Shown here: piece after piece, positions 41,359 to 49,257 of the stretch | Numbering within the stretch: position 1 is the first letter of the stretch | Layout: every line of letters starts with the position of its first letter | Source of the DNA: Streptomyces olindensis | GTDB lineage: Bacteria > Actinomycetota > Actinomycetes > Streptomycetales > Streptomycetaceae | Reading direction: 5' to 3' | Length of the DNA stretch: 64,000 bases | Assembly: GCA_000696115.1 (NCBI GenBank) | Contig: JJOH01000016.1 | Location: 124,001 to 188,000 of the forward strand | Translations under genes and position numbers: made by a program | Notes under the pieces: model-generated | Told to the model about the DNA's origin: nothing | What the model saw: the letters and a program-made list of their open reading frames with translations, nothing else | The model's database searches: none

Positions 41359-42657
41359 ATGCCCGAGGGTGGGGCGTCCATATCGAAGACCGCGCAGGGG
41401 GCCGCAGCCGGGACGGAGCGGCCCGACCTCACACCGCACCGCCGCACCGGGCTCCTGGTCACCTTCCTCCTCGGCAGCCTGACCGCCGTACCGCCGCTGG
41501 CGATGGACATGTACCTCCCGTCGCTGCCGGAGGTCACCCGCGCCCTGCACGCGCCCGCCGCGACCGTCCAGCTCACCCTCACCGCCTGCCTCGCCGGCAT
41601 GGCCCTCGGGCAGCTCGTGGTCGGGCCGATGAGCGACCGGTGGGGGCGCCGCCGCCCGCTGCTCGCCGGGCTCGCCGTCTTCGTCGTCGCCACCGTCCTG
41701 TGCGCGCTCGCCCCCACCGTCGAACTCCTCGTCGCCTTCCGGCTGGCGCAGGGACTCGCGGGCGCCGCCGCGATCGTCATCGCCCGGGCCGTCGTCCGCG
41801 ACCTCTACGACGGCATGGCCATGGCCCGCTTCTTCTCCACCCTCATGCTGATCTCCGGGGTCGCCCCGATCGTCGCGCCCCTGATCGGCGGGCAGGTCCT
41901 GCGCGTGACGGACTGGCGGGGCGTGTTCGCGGTCCTCACGGTCATCGGCGTCCTCATCGGCGTCCTGGTCTGGACGAAACTCCCCGAGACCCTGCCGCCC
42001 GCCGAACGGCACAGCGGCGGCGTCGGCGAGGCCCTGCGCGCGATGCGCACCCTCCTCGCCGACCGCCCCTTCACCGGCTACATGCTCACCGGCGGCTTCG
42101 CCTTCGCCGCCCTCTTCGCCTACATCTCCGCGTCCCCGTTCGTCATCCAGGAGATCTACGGCGCCTCCCCGCAGACGTTCAGCCTGCTGTTCGGGGTCAA
42201 CTCGGTCGGACTGGTCGTCGTCGGCCAGATCAACGGCAAGATCCTGGTCGGCCGGGTCAGCCTCGACCGGGTGCTCGGCATCGGCCTCGCGATCGTCATC
42301 ACCGCCGCGACCGCGCTGCTGCTGATGTCCCTCGGCGTGTTCGGCGAGGTCGGTCTCGCGCCCGTCGCCGTCGCGCTGTTCGTCCTGATGTCCGCGATGG
42401 GCATCACCCTGCCCAACACCCAGGCACTCGCCCTGATGCGCACCAAGCACGCCGCGGGCTCCGCCTCCGCCCTGCTCGGCACGTCCTCCTTCCTCATCGG
42501 GGCGATCGCCTCCCCGCTGGTCGGCGTGGCCGGGGAGGACACCGCCGTCCCGATGGCCGTCGTCCAACTGGCCGCCGCCCTGGTGGCACTGGCCTGCTTC
42601 GTGGGAATGTGCCGTCCCTGGAGGGCCCGCGCGAGTGTGGAGGGAGCGGACAGCTGA
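41359..42657 (+). CDS. Bcr/CflA-family MFS multidrug exporter
   Basis: A 432-residue 12-helix MFS protein. The family signature is the first helix pair (PPLAMDMYLPSLPEVTRAL...) and the motif A MSDRWGRRRPLL. Relatives confer bicyclomycin or chloramphenicol resistance. The actual substrate cannot be told. GGAGG is five bases before ATG 41359. The stop codon overlaps the CTG start of the serine hydrolase gene, so both are translated together. Confidence 0.9.
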   Translation: MPEGGASISKTAQGAAAGTERPDLTPHRRTGLLVTFLLGSLTAVPPLAMDMYLPSLPEVTRALHAPAATVQLTLTACLAGMALGQLVVGPMSDRWGRRRPLLAGLAVFVVATVLCALAPTVELLVAFRLAQGLAGAAAIVIARAVVRDLYDGMAMARFFSTLMLISGVAPIVAPLIGGQVLRVTDWRGVFAVLTVIGVLIGVLVWTKLPETLPPAERHSGGVGEALRAMRTLLADRPFTGYMLTGGFAFAALFAYISASPFVIQEIYGASPQTFSLLFGVNSVGLVVVGQINGKILVGRVSLDRVLGIGLAIVITAATALLLMSLGVFGEVGLAPVAVALFVLMSAMGITLPNTQALALMRTKHAAGSASALLGTSSFLIGAIASPLVGVAGEDTAVPMAVVQLAAALVALACFVGMCRPWRARASVEGADS

Positions 42658-43784
42658 GCGCACCGAGACTGCGCGACGGCACGCCGGAACGGGCCGGACT
42701 CGACCCGGCGGAACTGCGTCGGCTCGTCCGGGAGGTCCACGTCCTCACCACCGGGCAGCGCCCCTGGGCACCGGGCGCCGTGGTGGTCGTCGGACGCGGC
42801 CCCGTGGTCGCGGTCGAGGAGGCGGCGGGCTGGGCCGTCCGCTACGCGGCCTACGACGAGGACGCCGACGCCGGCGTGGAACTGCCCCCCGAGGAGCGGG
42901 TCCCGATGACCGTCGCCACGCCCTTCGACCTGGCGTCCCTCACCAAACTGTTCACCTCGGTCGCCGCCGTGCAGCAGATCGAGCGCGGCACGCTCGGCAT
43001 CGACGCGAAGGTCGGGGCGTACCTGCCCGACTTCACGGCGGCGGCCCGGCACGGCATCACCGTGCGGCAGCTGCTCACCCACACCTCCGGGCTGCGCCCC
43101 GAACTCCCGCTGTACGACTACGCCGACGACGCGCAGCGGCTCGCGGCACTCCAGGCTGAGGCACCGGCCGGCGCGCCCGGCACGTACCGCTACTCCGACC
43201 TGAACATGCTGCTCCTCCAGCACGTCCTGGAACGCGTCACCGGCCGCACGCTGGACGTCCTCTTCCACGACGGCATCACCCGGCCGCTTGGCATGACGGC
43301 GACGGCGTTCGGGCCGTGCCCCGGGGCGGCGGCGACGGAGGACCAGCGGCGGCCGTGGGCCAAGTCGGACCGGGGGATGCTGCGGGGCGAGGTGCACGAC
43401 GAGAACGCGTGGGCGCTCGGGGGAGTGGCGGGCCACGCCGGGCTGTTCTCCACCGGCCGGGACCTCGCGGTGTTCTGCCGCACCCTCCTCGCCGGCGGCT
43501 CCTACGGGCCCGCCCGCATCCTCGGTCCCGACTTCGTCGACCTCCTCTTCACCCCGCCCGGCCTCGGCTTCCTGCTCGACCAGCCCTGGTTCATGGGCGA
43601 CCTCGCGGGCCGCGGCGCGGCGGGCCACACGGGCTTCACGGGCACGTCCCTGGTCCTCGACCCGGCGACGGACACGTTCCTGATCCTCCTCACCAACGCG
43701 GTCCATCCCCGTCGGCGGCGTCCGGACAGCGCGCCCAGGGCAGCGGCGGGGTCACGGGTGGCCCGGGCGGTGCGGGGGAGGTGA
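42654..43784 (+). CDS. Serine hydrolase of the class C beta-lactamase/esterase family, CTG start
   Basis: A 376-residue beta-lactamase-fold hydrolase without signal peptide. The catalytic SxxK is LASLTKLF (near residue 95), the tyrosine motif is YRYSDLNML, and the third motif is HTGFTGT near the end. Such proteins include esterases, DD-peptidase-like enzymes and lipolytic enzymes. No ATG or GTG suits the N terminus. CTG 42654, with GGAGGGAG seven bases upstream and forming CTGA with the MFS stop, is the best start. Coupling to an exporter suggests a shared detoxification role, which is inference. Confidence 0.85.
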   Translation: MSAPRLRDGTPERAGLDPAELRRLVREVHVLTTGQRPWAPGAVVVVGRGPVVAVEEAAGWAVRYAAYDEDADAGVELPPEERVPMTVATPFDLASLTKLFTSVAAVQQIERGTLGIDAKVGAYLPDFTAAARHGITVRQLLTHTSGLRPELPLYDYADDAQRLAALQAEAPAGAPGTYRYSDLNMLLLQHVLERVTGRTLDVLFHDGITRPLGMTATAFGPCPGAAATEDQRRPWAKSDRGMLRGEVHDENAWALGGVAGHAGLFSTGRDLAVFCRTLLAGGSYGPARILGPDFVDLLFTPPGLGFLLDQPWFMGDLAGRGAAGHTGFTGTSLVLDPATDTFLILLTNAVHPRRRRPDSAPRAAAGSRVARAVRGR

Positions 43785-43984
43785 CGGGGAGGCCTGGACG
43801 TTGCTCCCAGGCAGCAGTGTCCCCGCACCCCGCTCCAGGATTCGGCGACCAGCTTCTTCTCAGCGGTGGCCGTCCGACAACAGGCGTCAGATCTCTGCCG
43901 GCGAGCTCAGGATCAGACGGCGGTGCACAGTCCGGCAGGCCCGGACGGGCGAGTCCCGGTGCCGGGCCCTCGTAGAATCGCCGG

Positions 43985-44980
43985 GTGAACGCCCCCGCAC
44001 CCCCGGCCGAAACCCTCCGTGCCGCACTCGCCGGTCTGCTCGACGGGCTGCCGCCCCGGCAGGCCGCGCAGGCCGTGGAGCGGCTGATCGCCAGCTACCG
44101 CGGGGCCACCCCGACCGACGCCCCGATCCTGAGGGACCGCGCCGACGTCGCCGCCTACGCCGCCTACCGGATGCCCGCCACCTTCGAGGCGGTGCGGTCG
44201 GCGCTGGAGGCCTTCGCGGAGGCCGTGCCCGAGTGGGTGCCCGGCGGGCACCTGGATCTCGGCGGCGGCACGGGCGCCGCGGCCTGGGCCGTGAGCGCGA
44301 CCTGGGGCGGGGAGCGGCCCGTCACCGTGCTCGACTGGGCCGAGCCGGCCCTCGCCCTCGGCCGGGAGATCGCCGCGGCCGACCCGGCCCTGCGGGACGT
44401 CCGGTGGCAGCGCGCCCGGATCGGAGCGGCGCTCACCCTGGAGAGCACCGATCTCGTCACCGTCTCCTACGTCCTCAACGAGCTGACGGCCCCCGACCGC
44501 GCCGCCCTCGTCGACGCCGCCGCTGCCGCCGCCCGGGCCGTCGTGATCGTCGAGCCCGGCACCCCCGACGGCTACGCCCGCGTCATCGAGGCCCGCGACC
44601 GGCTGGTCACCGCCGGGTTCCACGTCGCCGCCCCCTGCCCGCACAGCGCCGCCTGCCCCATCGCCCCGGGCACGGACTGGTGCCACTTCTCCGCCCGGGT
44701 CAGCCGTTCCTCCCTGCACCGCCAGGTCAAGGGCGGCTCCCTCGCCTACGAGGACGAGAAGTTCAGCTACGTCGCCGCCGCCCGCTTCCCCGTCGCCCCG
44801 GCACCCTCCCGGATCGTGCGGCGCCCGCAGATCCGCAAGGGCCAGGTCCTCCTCGACCTGTGCGAGACCGAACCGTCCCTGCGCCGCACCACCGTCACCA
44901 AACGCCACGGCGACCTGTACAAGGCGGCACGGGACGCCGACTGGGGAGACCCCTGGCCGCCCGCCGACCCGGCCGCGTGA
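43985..44980 (+). CDS. Rsm22-like small ribosomal subunit methyltransferase family protein
   Basis: A 331-residue Rsm22-family protein. It has a Rossmann methyltransferase core (HLDLGGGTGAAAWAV, about 88-102) and the family-specific LVTVSYVLNELT block. A cysteine cluster (CPHSAACP...DWCHF, about 218-236) may bind Fe-S or zinc. Mitochondrial homologues assist small-subunit assembly. GTG 43985 has no ribosome site; TAGAAT six bases upstream suggests a leaderless message. It ends one base before the stop of the convergent peptidase. The 200 bases before it hold only this promoter. Confidence 0.85.
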   Translation: MNAPAPPAETLRAALAGLLDGLPPRQAAQAVERLIASYRGATPTDAPILRDRADVAAYAAYRMPATFEAVRSALEAFAEAVPEWVPGGHLDLGGGTGAAAWAVSATWGGERPVTVLDWAEPALALGREIAAADPALRDVRWQRARIGAALTLESTDLVTVSYVLNELTAPDRAALVDAAAAAARAVVIVEPGTPDGYARVIEARDRLVTAGFHVAAPCPHSAACPIAPGTDWCHFSARVSRSSLHRQVKGGSLAYEDEKFSYVAAARFPVAPAPSRIVRRPQIRKGQVLLDLCETEPSLRRTTVTKRHGDLYKAARDADWGDPWPPADPAA

Positions 44981-44981
44981 C

Positions 44982-46331
44982 CTACCCCCGGCCCGCCCAG
45001 CGGTGCAACGCCCCATCCGCCCACGCCCGGTCGGCGGGGAACAGGTCCGCGATGCCGACGCTGTGGTTGCCGCCCGGCACCCACAGGAGCCGTGAGTCGG
45101 CACCCCCGGGACGGAAGTGCTCGGCGACCGAGGGGTCCTGGGCGCCGTTGACGAACAGCATGCGGCTGCCCCGACGGCGGACCCAGCGGTCGATGTCCGG
45201 CATGGCCGCGCTGTCGAACACCATGGGGACGTCCCGGGGGACGAAGGTGCGCGCCGCGATGCCGTCGGGGTGGCGCAGCAGGTCCGCCACGTGGCCGGTG
45301 GGGATCTCGCCGTACCCCAGCTGCGTGCCGATCTGGTACCAGTACGGGACGTACCGCCGCGCCGCCGTGTCGGCGTACAGGGGCAGCCCCGCCCATGCGT
45401 CCAGCCACGCGTACAGCTCGTCGGCCGTCGCCTCCGGGCCGGGGATCGTGGCGACGTCGGCCGGTGTCGCGCGCTGCCAGAACATGAACAGCACGCGCAC
45501 GACGGCGATCTCGAACGCCTTGTCGGCGCTGCCGACGAGGCGGAAGGTGTCGCCCTTGGCGGCGGCCCAGGCCTCGTAGCGGGCGACCATCTCGGTCCGG
45601 CGCAGCAGCAACTGCCGCTGGGCGGCCTTGACGGCCTCGCGGCCGGGAGCGGTGCCGACCGTCTCCAGGAAGCGGAGGTAGGCGGAGTCGTCGCGGTCGT
45701 CGGTGTTGTTCGGCGCCGAGTAGACGACCGTGCCGTCCACGTCCCGGGGGTGGAAGCGGCGGTGGTAGACGCTCGTCATGCCGCCCTTGCTGCCGCCGGT
45801 GGAGAGCCACGCGCCGGGGTAGAGCCGGCGGAAGAGGCCGACGACGCGGTGGTGGTCGTCGGCGGCCTGGCGGATCGTGAGGTGCGCGTAGCCGGGTCCG
45901 GCGGGGAGTGAGGTGCCGAAGTAGCGGTGTTCCACCTGGAGTTGGTTGGCGCCCAGCAGCATCGCCGGTTCGCTCCGCCGCGGTGTGAGGGCCGCGTGGT
46001 AGCCCGTGCTGAACAGCACCGTGGGCCGGTCGGCGGCGGTGTGGAGCAGGGTGAGGCGCTGCTCGAAGGTGCCCGCCGCGGGGTCCGTGTGGTCGACCGG
46101 CTGGCGCAGGCCCAGGACGAAGTGCCGGTACCCGGGCTCGGCGTCCTGCCGTTCCTCGACCAGCCGCAGTCCGGGCAGGGCCCGTAAGGCGTCGGCCACG
46201 TCGGCGTTCCCGGTGCGGGCCTTCGCTGCCGCCGCCCGCGCGGGCGGGGCCGCCGCGGTGGCGAGGCCCGCCGCAGGGAAGGCCGTGGCCGCCGCTGAGG
46301 TGAGCAGCCGTCGTCTGGTCCATGCGGTCAT
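44982..46331 (-). CDS. Secreted S37 (PS-10) family peptidase, TTA-containing
   Basis: A 449-residue secreted serine peptidase of the PS-10/S37 family known as prolyl tri/tetrapeptidyl aminopeptidases in Streptomyces. The Tat-type signal is TRRRLLTSAAATAFPAAGL, with cleavage near residue 33. The nucleophile is in STGGSKGGMTS (about 172-182), and the acid and His are in the C-terminal VNGAQDPS and PGGNHSVG blocks. Leu49 is encoded by TTA (46185-46187), so translation should depend on the bldA tRNA. The ribosome site GGGAGGA lies in the 3' arm of a long hairpin at 46340-46422. Confidence 0.88.
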   Translation of the reverse strand: MTAWTRRRLLTSAAATAFPAAGLATAAAPPARAAAAKARTGNADVADALRALPGLRLVEERQDAEPGYRHFVLGLRQPVDHTDPAAGTFEQRLTLLHTAADRPTVLFSTGYHAALTPRRSEPAMLLGANQLQVEHRYFGTSLPAGPGYAHLTIRQAADDHHRVVGLFRRLYPGAWLSTGGSKGGMTSVYHRRFHPRDVDGTVVYSAPNNTDDRDDSAYLRFLETVGTAPGREAVKAAQRQLLLRRTEMVARYEAWAAAKGDTFRLVGSADKAFEIAVVRVLFMFWQRATPADVATIPGPEATADELYAWLDAWAGLPLYADTAARRYVPYWYQIGTQLGYGEIPTGHVADLLRHPDGIAARTFVPRDVPMVFDSAAMPDIDRWVRRRGSRMLFVNGAQDPSVAEHFRPGGADSRLLWVPGGNHSVGIADLFPADRAWADGALHRWAGRG

Positions 46332-46339
46332 GAGCCGAG

Positions 46340-46422
46340 TCCTCCCGGGGGTCCGTGCGGCGGGGGTGCGCCGGTCGCGGGCCGCGACCGCCTCAGTACA
46401 TCCGCCGCACGCCCCGGGAGGA
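46340..46422 (-). promoter_or_regulatory. Long leader hairpin that includes the ribosome site of the S37 peptidase
   Basis: An 11-bp stem (46340-46350 with 46412-46422), then a short bulge and nine more pairs (46354-46362 with 46403-46411), topped by a GC-rich hairpin (46372-46390). On the minus strand the 3' arm contains GGGAGGA, the Shine-Dalgarno sequence of the peptidase gene starting at 46331. It can act as a terminator after the DUF6243 gene, or as a translational block, or both. Confidence 0.6.
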
Positions 46423-46463
46423 TCCCGCGTGCGGGGGTCCGCTCTCCCTCGCGCGGGGGAGGC

Positions 46464-46673
46464 TCATGACTCCTCGCCGGCCGTGCCCTCCTCCCGTCCT
46501 TCCCGCTGCTGTCGTCGCTCCTGGAGCTTGCGCAGCAGTTCGCGCTTCTGCGCCTGCGGGTCGAGACCGCCGCCGATCCGGCCGGCCCGGCCGCCGCCGC
46601 GCAGTGCCTCTCGGCCGAGGTTCCGGCGCGATCCTCCGACGCCCAGCATGTTTCCGGCTCCGCCTCGGGTCAT
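46464..46673 (-). CDS. DUF6243 small basic protein
   Basis: A 69-residue basic protein beginning MTRGGAGNMLGVGG and ending in a charged helix (DPQAQKRELLRKLQERRQQ). I recognise this as the DUF6243 family, confined to Streptomyces and relatives; its function is unknown. AGGAG lies about seven bases before ATG 46673. It is divergent from the TetR gene, with two copies of a palindrome between them, so TetR may control it. Confidence 0.8.
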   Translation of the reverse strand: MTRGGAGNMLGVGGSRRNLGREALRGGGRAGRIGGGLDPQAQKRELLRKLQERRQQREGREEGTAGEES

Positions 46674-46705
46674 TCCGGGCTCCTTCCCCGACTACCGATA
46701 CGTGA

Positions 46706-46758
46706 CGAGACGGTGCGTCTCGCCTAGGCCTCCACTGTCAGCGAGACGCTCCGTCTTG
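46706..46758. promoter_or_regulatory. Twin operators between DUF6243 and tetR
   Basis: CGAGACG-GTG-CGTCTCG (46706-46722) is a perfect 7+3+7 palindrome. CGAGACG-CTC-CGTCTTG (46742-46758) is a near copy with one mismatch per arm end. Their centres are 36 bp apart. Both lie in the 106-base divergent gap, a typical arrangement for an autoregulating TetR protein. Confidence 0.65.
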
Positions 46759-46779
46759 TCAACCTGATAAGTTCGTCCC

Positions 46780-47430
46780 ATGGCCGTCCAGAAGTCCGAA
46801 CAGTCCGCACAGTCCGCCCCCGCCAAGTCCGCCCCCGACGCCACCCGGCGCAGTGAGAGGTCCCGCCGCGCCATCTACGACGCCGCCCTCGCCCTCGTCG
46901 CCGAGGCCGGCTACCCGAAGACCACCATCGAGGGCATCGCCGCCCGCGCCGGTGTCGGGAAGCAGACGATCTACCGGTGGTGGTCGTCCAAGGCGGACGT
47001 GCTGATGGAGGCCTTCCTCGACCTGGCCGAGCAGTCCACGCCGGAGGCGGGGCCGGTGGCGTACACCTTCCCGGACACCGGCGACGTCGCCGCCGACGTC
47101 AAGGCCGTCCTGCGCGCCACCGTCGACCAGCTGCGCGACCCGCGGTTCGAGGTGCCGTCCCGCGCCCTGGCCGCCGAGGGCGTCGTCAACGAACAGCTCG
47201 GGCGCGAGCTCGTGGCCAAGCTGATGCAGCCCTCACTCGACCTCTACATCGGCCGGCTGCGCGCCGCGCAGGACGCCGGGCAGGTTCGGGCCGACATCGA
47301 CCCGCGCATCGCCCTGGAGTTCTTCATCTCCCCGCTCGCCCAGCGCTGGCTCCAGCACACCGGCCCGATCTCCTACGACTACACCGACACCCTCGTCGAC
47401 TACGCCCTTCACGGCCTCGCGCCGCGCTGA
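46780..47430 (+). CDS. TetR-family transcriptional regulator
   Basis: A 216-residue TetR regulator. The helix-turn-helix (about 30-75) reads SRRAIYDAALALVAEAGYPKTTIEGIAARAGVGKQTIYRWW. The C-terminal ligand domain has the TetR_C_11-like WLQHTGPISYDYTD end. ATG 46780 follows TAAGTT by six bases, so the transcript may be leaderless. It probably represses itself and the divergent DUF6243 gene through the twin palindromes. Its end overlaps the phosphodiesterase gene by 22 bases. Confidence 0.9.
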   Translation: MAVQKSEQSAQSAPAKSAPDATRRSERSRRAIYDAALALVAEAGYPKTTIEGIAARAGVGKQTIYRWWSSKADVLMEAFLDLAEQSTPEAGPVAYTFPDTGDVAADVKAVLRATVDQLRDPRFEVPSRALAAEGVVNEQLGRELVAKLMQPSLDLYIGRLRAAQDAGQVRADIDPRIALEFFISPLAQRWLQHTGPISYDYTDTLVDYALHGLAPR

Positions 47431-48266
47431 GCGGCCCGGGCCAGTCGGCCCGGCGCGTCCGTGATGACCCCGTCGCAGCCCAGCGCCAGCACCCGGTCCC
47501 GCTGCGCGTCCGTCACCACGGTGTGCGCCCACACCCGAGGGATCCCCGAGCGCACCGCCCGCACCAGGTCCGCGTCGCGCGCCCGGTGGTCCACGTCCAG
47601 CAGGTCGACGTACGACCGCCAGCGCTCGGGGCGGTCCGTGCGCAGCTGCTCCGCCGAGCGCCACAACTGCGCCAGCAGGCCGAGGCGGTGGACGCGTCGG
47701 GCCACCTCCGGGTCGTTGGAGTTCACGAACACCGAGCGGGTCAGGCCGCGGTCCCGGATCAGCGCGGCCAGCCGGTCGATGCTGCGCGGGTCCTTCGCCT
47801 CCAGCATCAGCACGATCCGCCCGCCGAAACGATCCAGCACCTCGGCGACGGTCGGCGGCCGCTCCGACCGCCAGCTCCCCGGGAGCTGGTCCATCGGGCG
47901 CAGCCGTACGCCCTGCCACTCCCGGGCGTCCAGGCCGCGCACCGCGCCGCCCAGATGGGTCGTGCGGTTCAGGGTCTCGTCGTGGAACACCACCGGCGTG
48001 CCGTCGCGCAGCAGCCGCGTGTCGAAGTCCAGCACCTGCGCCGTACCGCGCGCGTAGGCGGTCATCAGCCCCGACATGCTGTTCTCGGGGACCTCGCGGG
48101 CGCCCCCGCGATGGGCGACGTAGGTGATCCGGGGGAGTGCCGCCACGGTCAGGGGGCCCGCGCCCCACTCCAGCGGGGCCGGGGCGCGGCCGCCGGGTCC
48201 CGTGAGGGTCAGCGAGACCACGGAAGCCGCGGAGGCCAGGCCCGTCAGCGCGATCCTTGTGACCAT
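47409..48266 (-). CDS. Glycerophosphodiester phosphodiesterase, probably exported
   Basis: A 285-residue GDPD-family enzyme. It has the catalytic YVAHRGGAREVPENS (HRG...EN), the metal ligands in DFDTRL, and the second His in VVFHDETLNRTT. It cleaves glycerophosphodiesters to glycerol 3-phosphate and an alcohol. The N terminus MVTRIALTGLASAASVVSLTL looks like a signal peptide or anchor. ATG 48266 follows TACCGT by seven bases (leaderless type); ATG 48293 is an in-frame alternative. Confidence 0.88.
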   Translation of the reverse strand: MVTRIALTGLASAASVVSLTLTGPGGRAPAPLEWGAGPLTVAALPRITYVAHRGGAREVPENSMSGLMTAYARGTAQVLDFDTRLLRDGTPVVFHDETLNRTTHLGGAVRGLDAREWQGVRLRPMDQLPGSWRSERPPTVAEVLDRFGGRIVLMLEAKDPRSIDRLAALIRDRGLTRSVFVNSNDPEVARRVHRLGLLAQLWRSAEQLRTDRPERWRSYVDLLDVDHRARDADLVRAVRSGIPRVWAHTVVTDAQRDRVLALGCDGVITDAPGRLARAAQRGARP

Positions 48267-48475
48267 GGCGACCACGGTAGGACGCCATGTCATGGCAAAG
48301 CGGGCAATGACACCCGATGGTGCGCGAAGTGCGCCTCGTCCTGGCGGCATATGCCTCGCCCCACCGGTCCCCGTCTCGGCCCTCCTGCCCCGGATGTGGG
48401 CACTGGCCCCCCGGTGCGCGGGAAGATGGGACCATAGGGCATGCTGTTCCGCACGACGGCGAGGCGAGGGGATAG

Positions 48476-49210
48476 ATGAGCGCGGAGTTCGGCGGCCGGA
48501 CCGGCCTGCAGGGCAAACTCACCCAGTGGCTGCGCGCGGGGCGCCGGCCGAAGGAGACCGCCGGGGACGGCGGCCGTGAGGTCCTGCTGCTCGCCGCCGC
48601 CGGCGCGGGACTGCCCCTGGCGCCCGCCGCCCACCCGGCCGGATACCGGTGCTCCTGCGACCGCGTCGGCTGTCCCACCCCGGCCCGGCACCCGGTGTCC
48701 TTCGCCTGGCAGACGCAGTCGACCACCGACCGCGCCCAGATCGAGCGCTGGGCCCGCCACCAGCCGCAGGCCAACTTCATCACCGCGACCGGCATGGTGC
48801 ACGACGTCCTCGACGTGCCCCTCGACGCCGGTCGCGCCGCGTTGGAGCGGCTGCTCTCCGAGGGCGTCGAGGTCGGGCCGGTCGCCGAGAGCGACGACGG
48901 CCGCATGCTGTTCTTCACCCTCACGCGCGGCACGCCCGAGGACGAGGACGAGTGGTGGCCCTGCGAGCTGGACTGCCACCCCGAGACGATGGACGAGCAC
49001 CCCGGGCTGCGCTGGCACTGCCGGGGCTCCTACGTCCTCGTCCCGCCGGCGCGGTTGCCGGGCGAGGACCAGGCGGTGCGCTGGGTGCGCGGGCCCGAGC
49101 ACGCCCTGCCGGATCCGCTGAGCCTGCTGGAGGTGCTCACGGAGGTCTGCGCCCGGTACGTCGGTGAAGAGGCCGACCCCGCGGGCGCGGGCTGGCCGCT
49201 GCGGCACTGA
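48476..49210 (+). CDS. Bifunctional DNA primase/polymerase (PrimPol-like) domain protein
   Basis: A 244-residue protein resembling the N-terminal PrimPol domain found in plasmid and phage replication proteins and in stand-alone streptomycete proteins. The features are the AAGAGLPLAPAAHP start, the zinc-like YRCSCDRVGCPTPARHP cluster, WARHQPQANFITATG, and the C-terminal HCRGSYVLVPPARLPG block. The usual catalytic DxD motif is not intact: the expected aspartates appear as VHDVLDVP. No helicase domain follows. ATG 48476 has GAGGGG just upstream. A chromosomal role is unknown. Confidence 0.75.
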   Translation: MSAEFGGRTGLQGKLTQWLRAGRRPKETAGDGGREVLLLAAAGAGLPLAPAAHPAGYRCSCDRVGCPTPARHPVSFAWQTQSTTDRAQIERWARHQPQANFITATGMVHDVLDVPLDAGRAALERLLSEGVEVGPVAESDDGRMLFFTLTRGTPEDEDEWWPCELDCHPETMDEHPGLRWHCRGSYVLVPPARLPGEDQAVRWVRGPEHALPDPLSLLEVLTEVCARYVGEEADPAGAGWPLRH

Positions 49211-49257
49211 GTCCTCTCGGAACCGGGCCGCGGCCCACCGAACCGTGCGGCCCTCGG

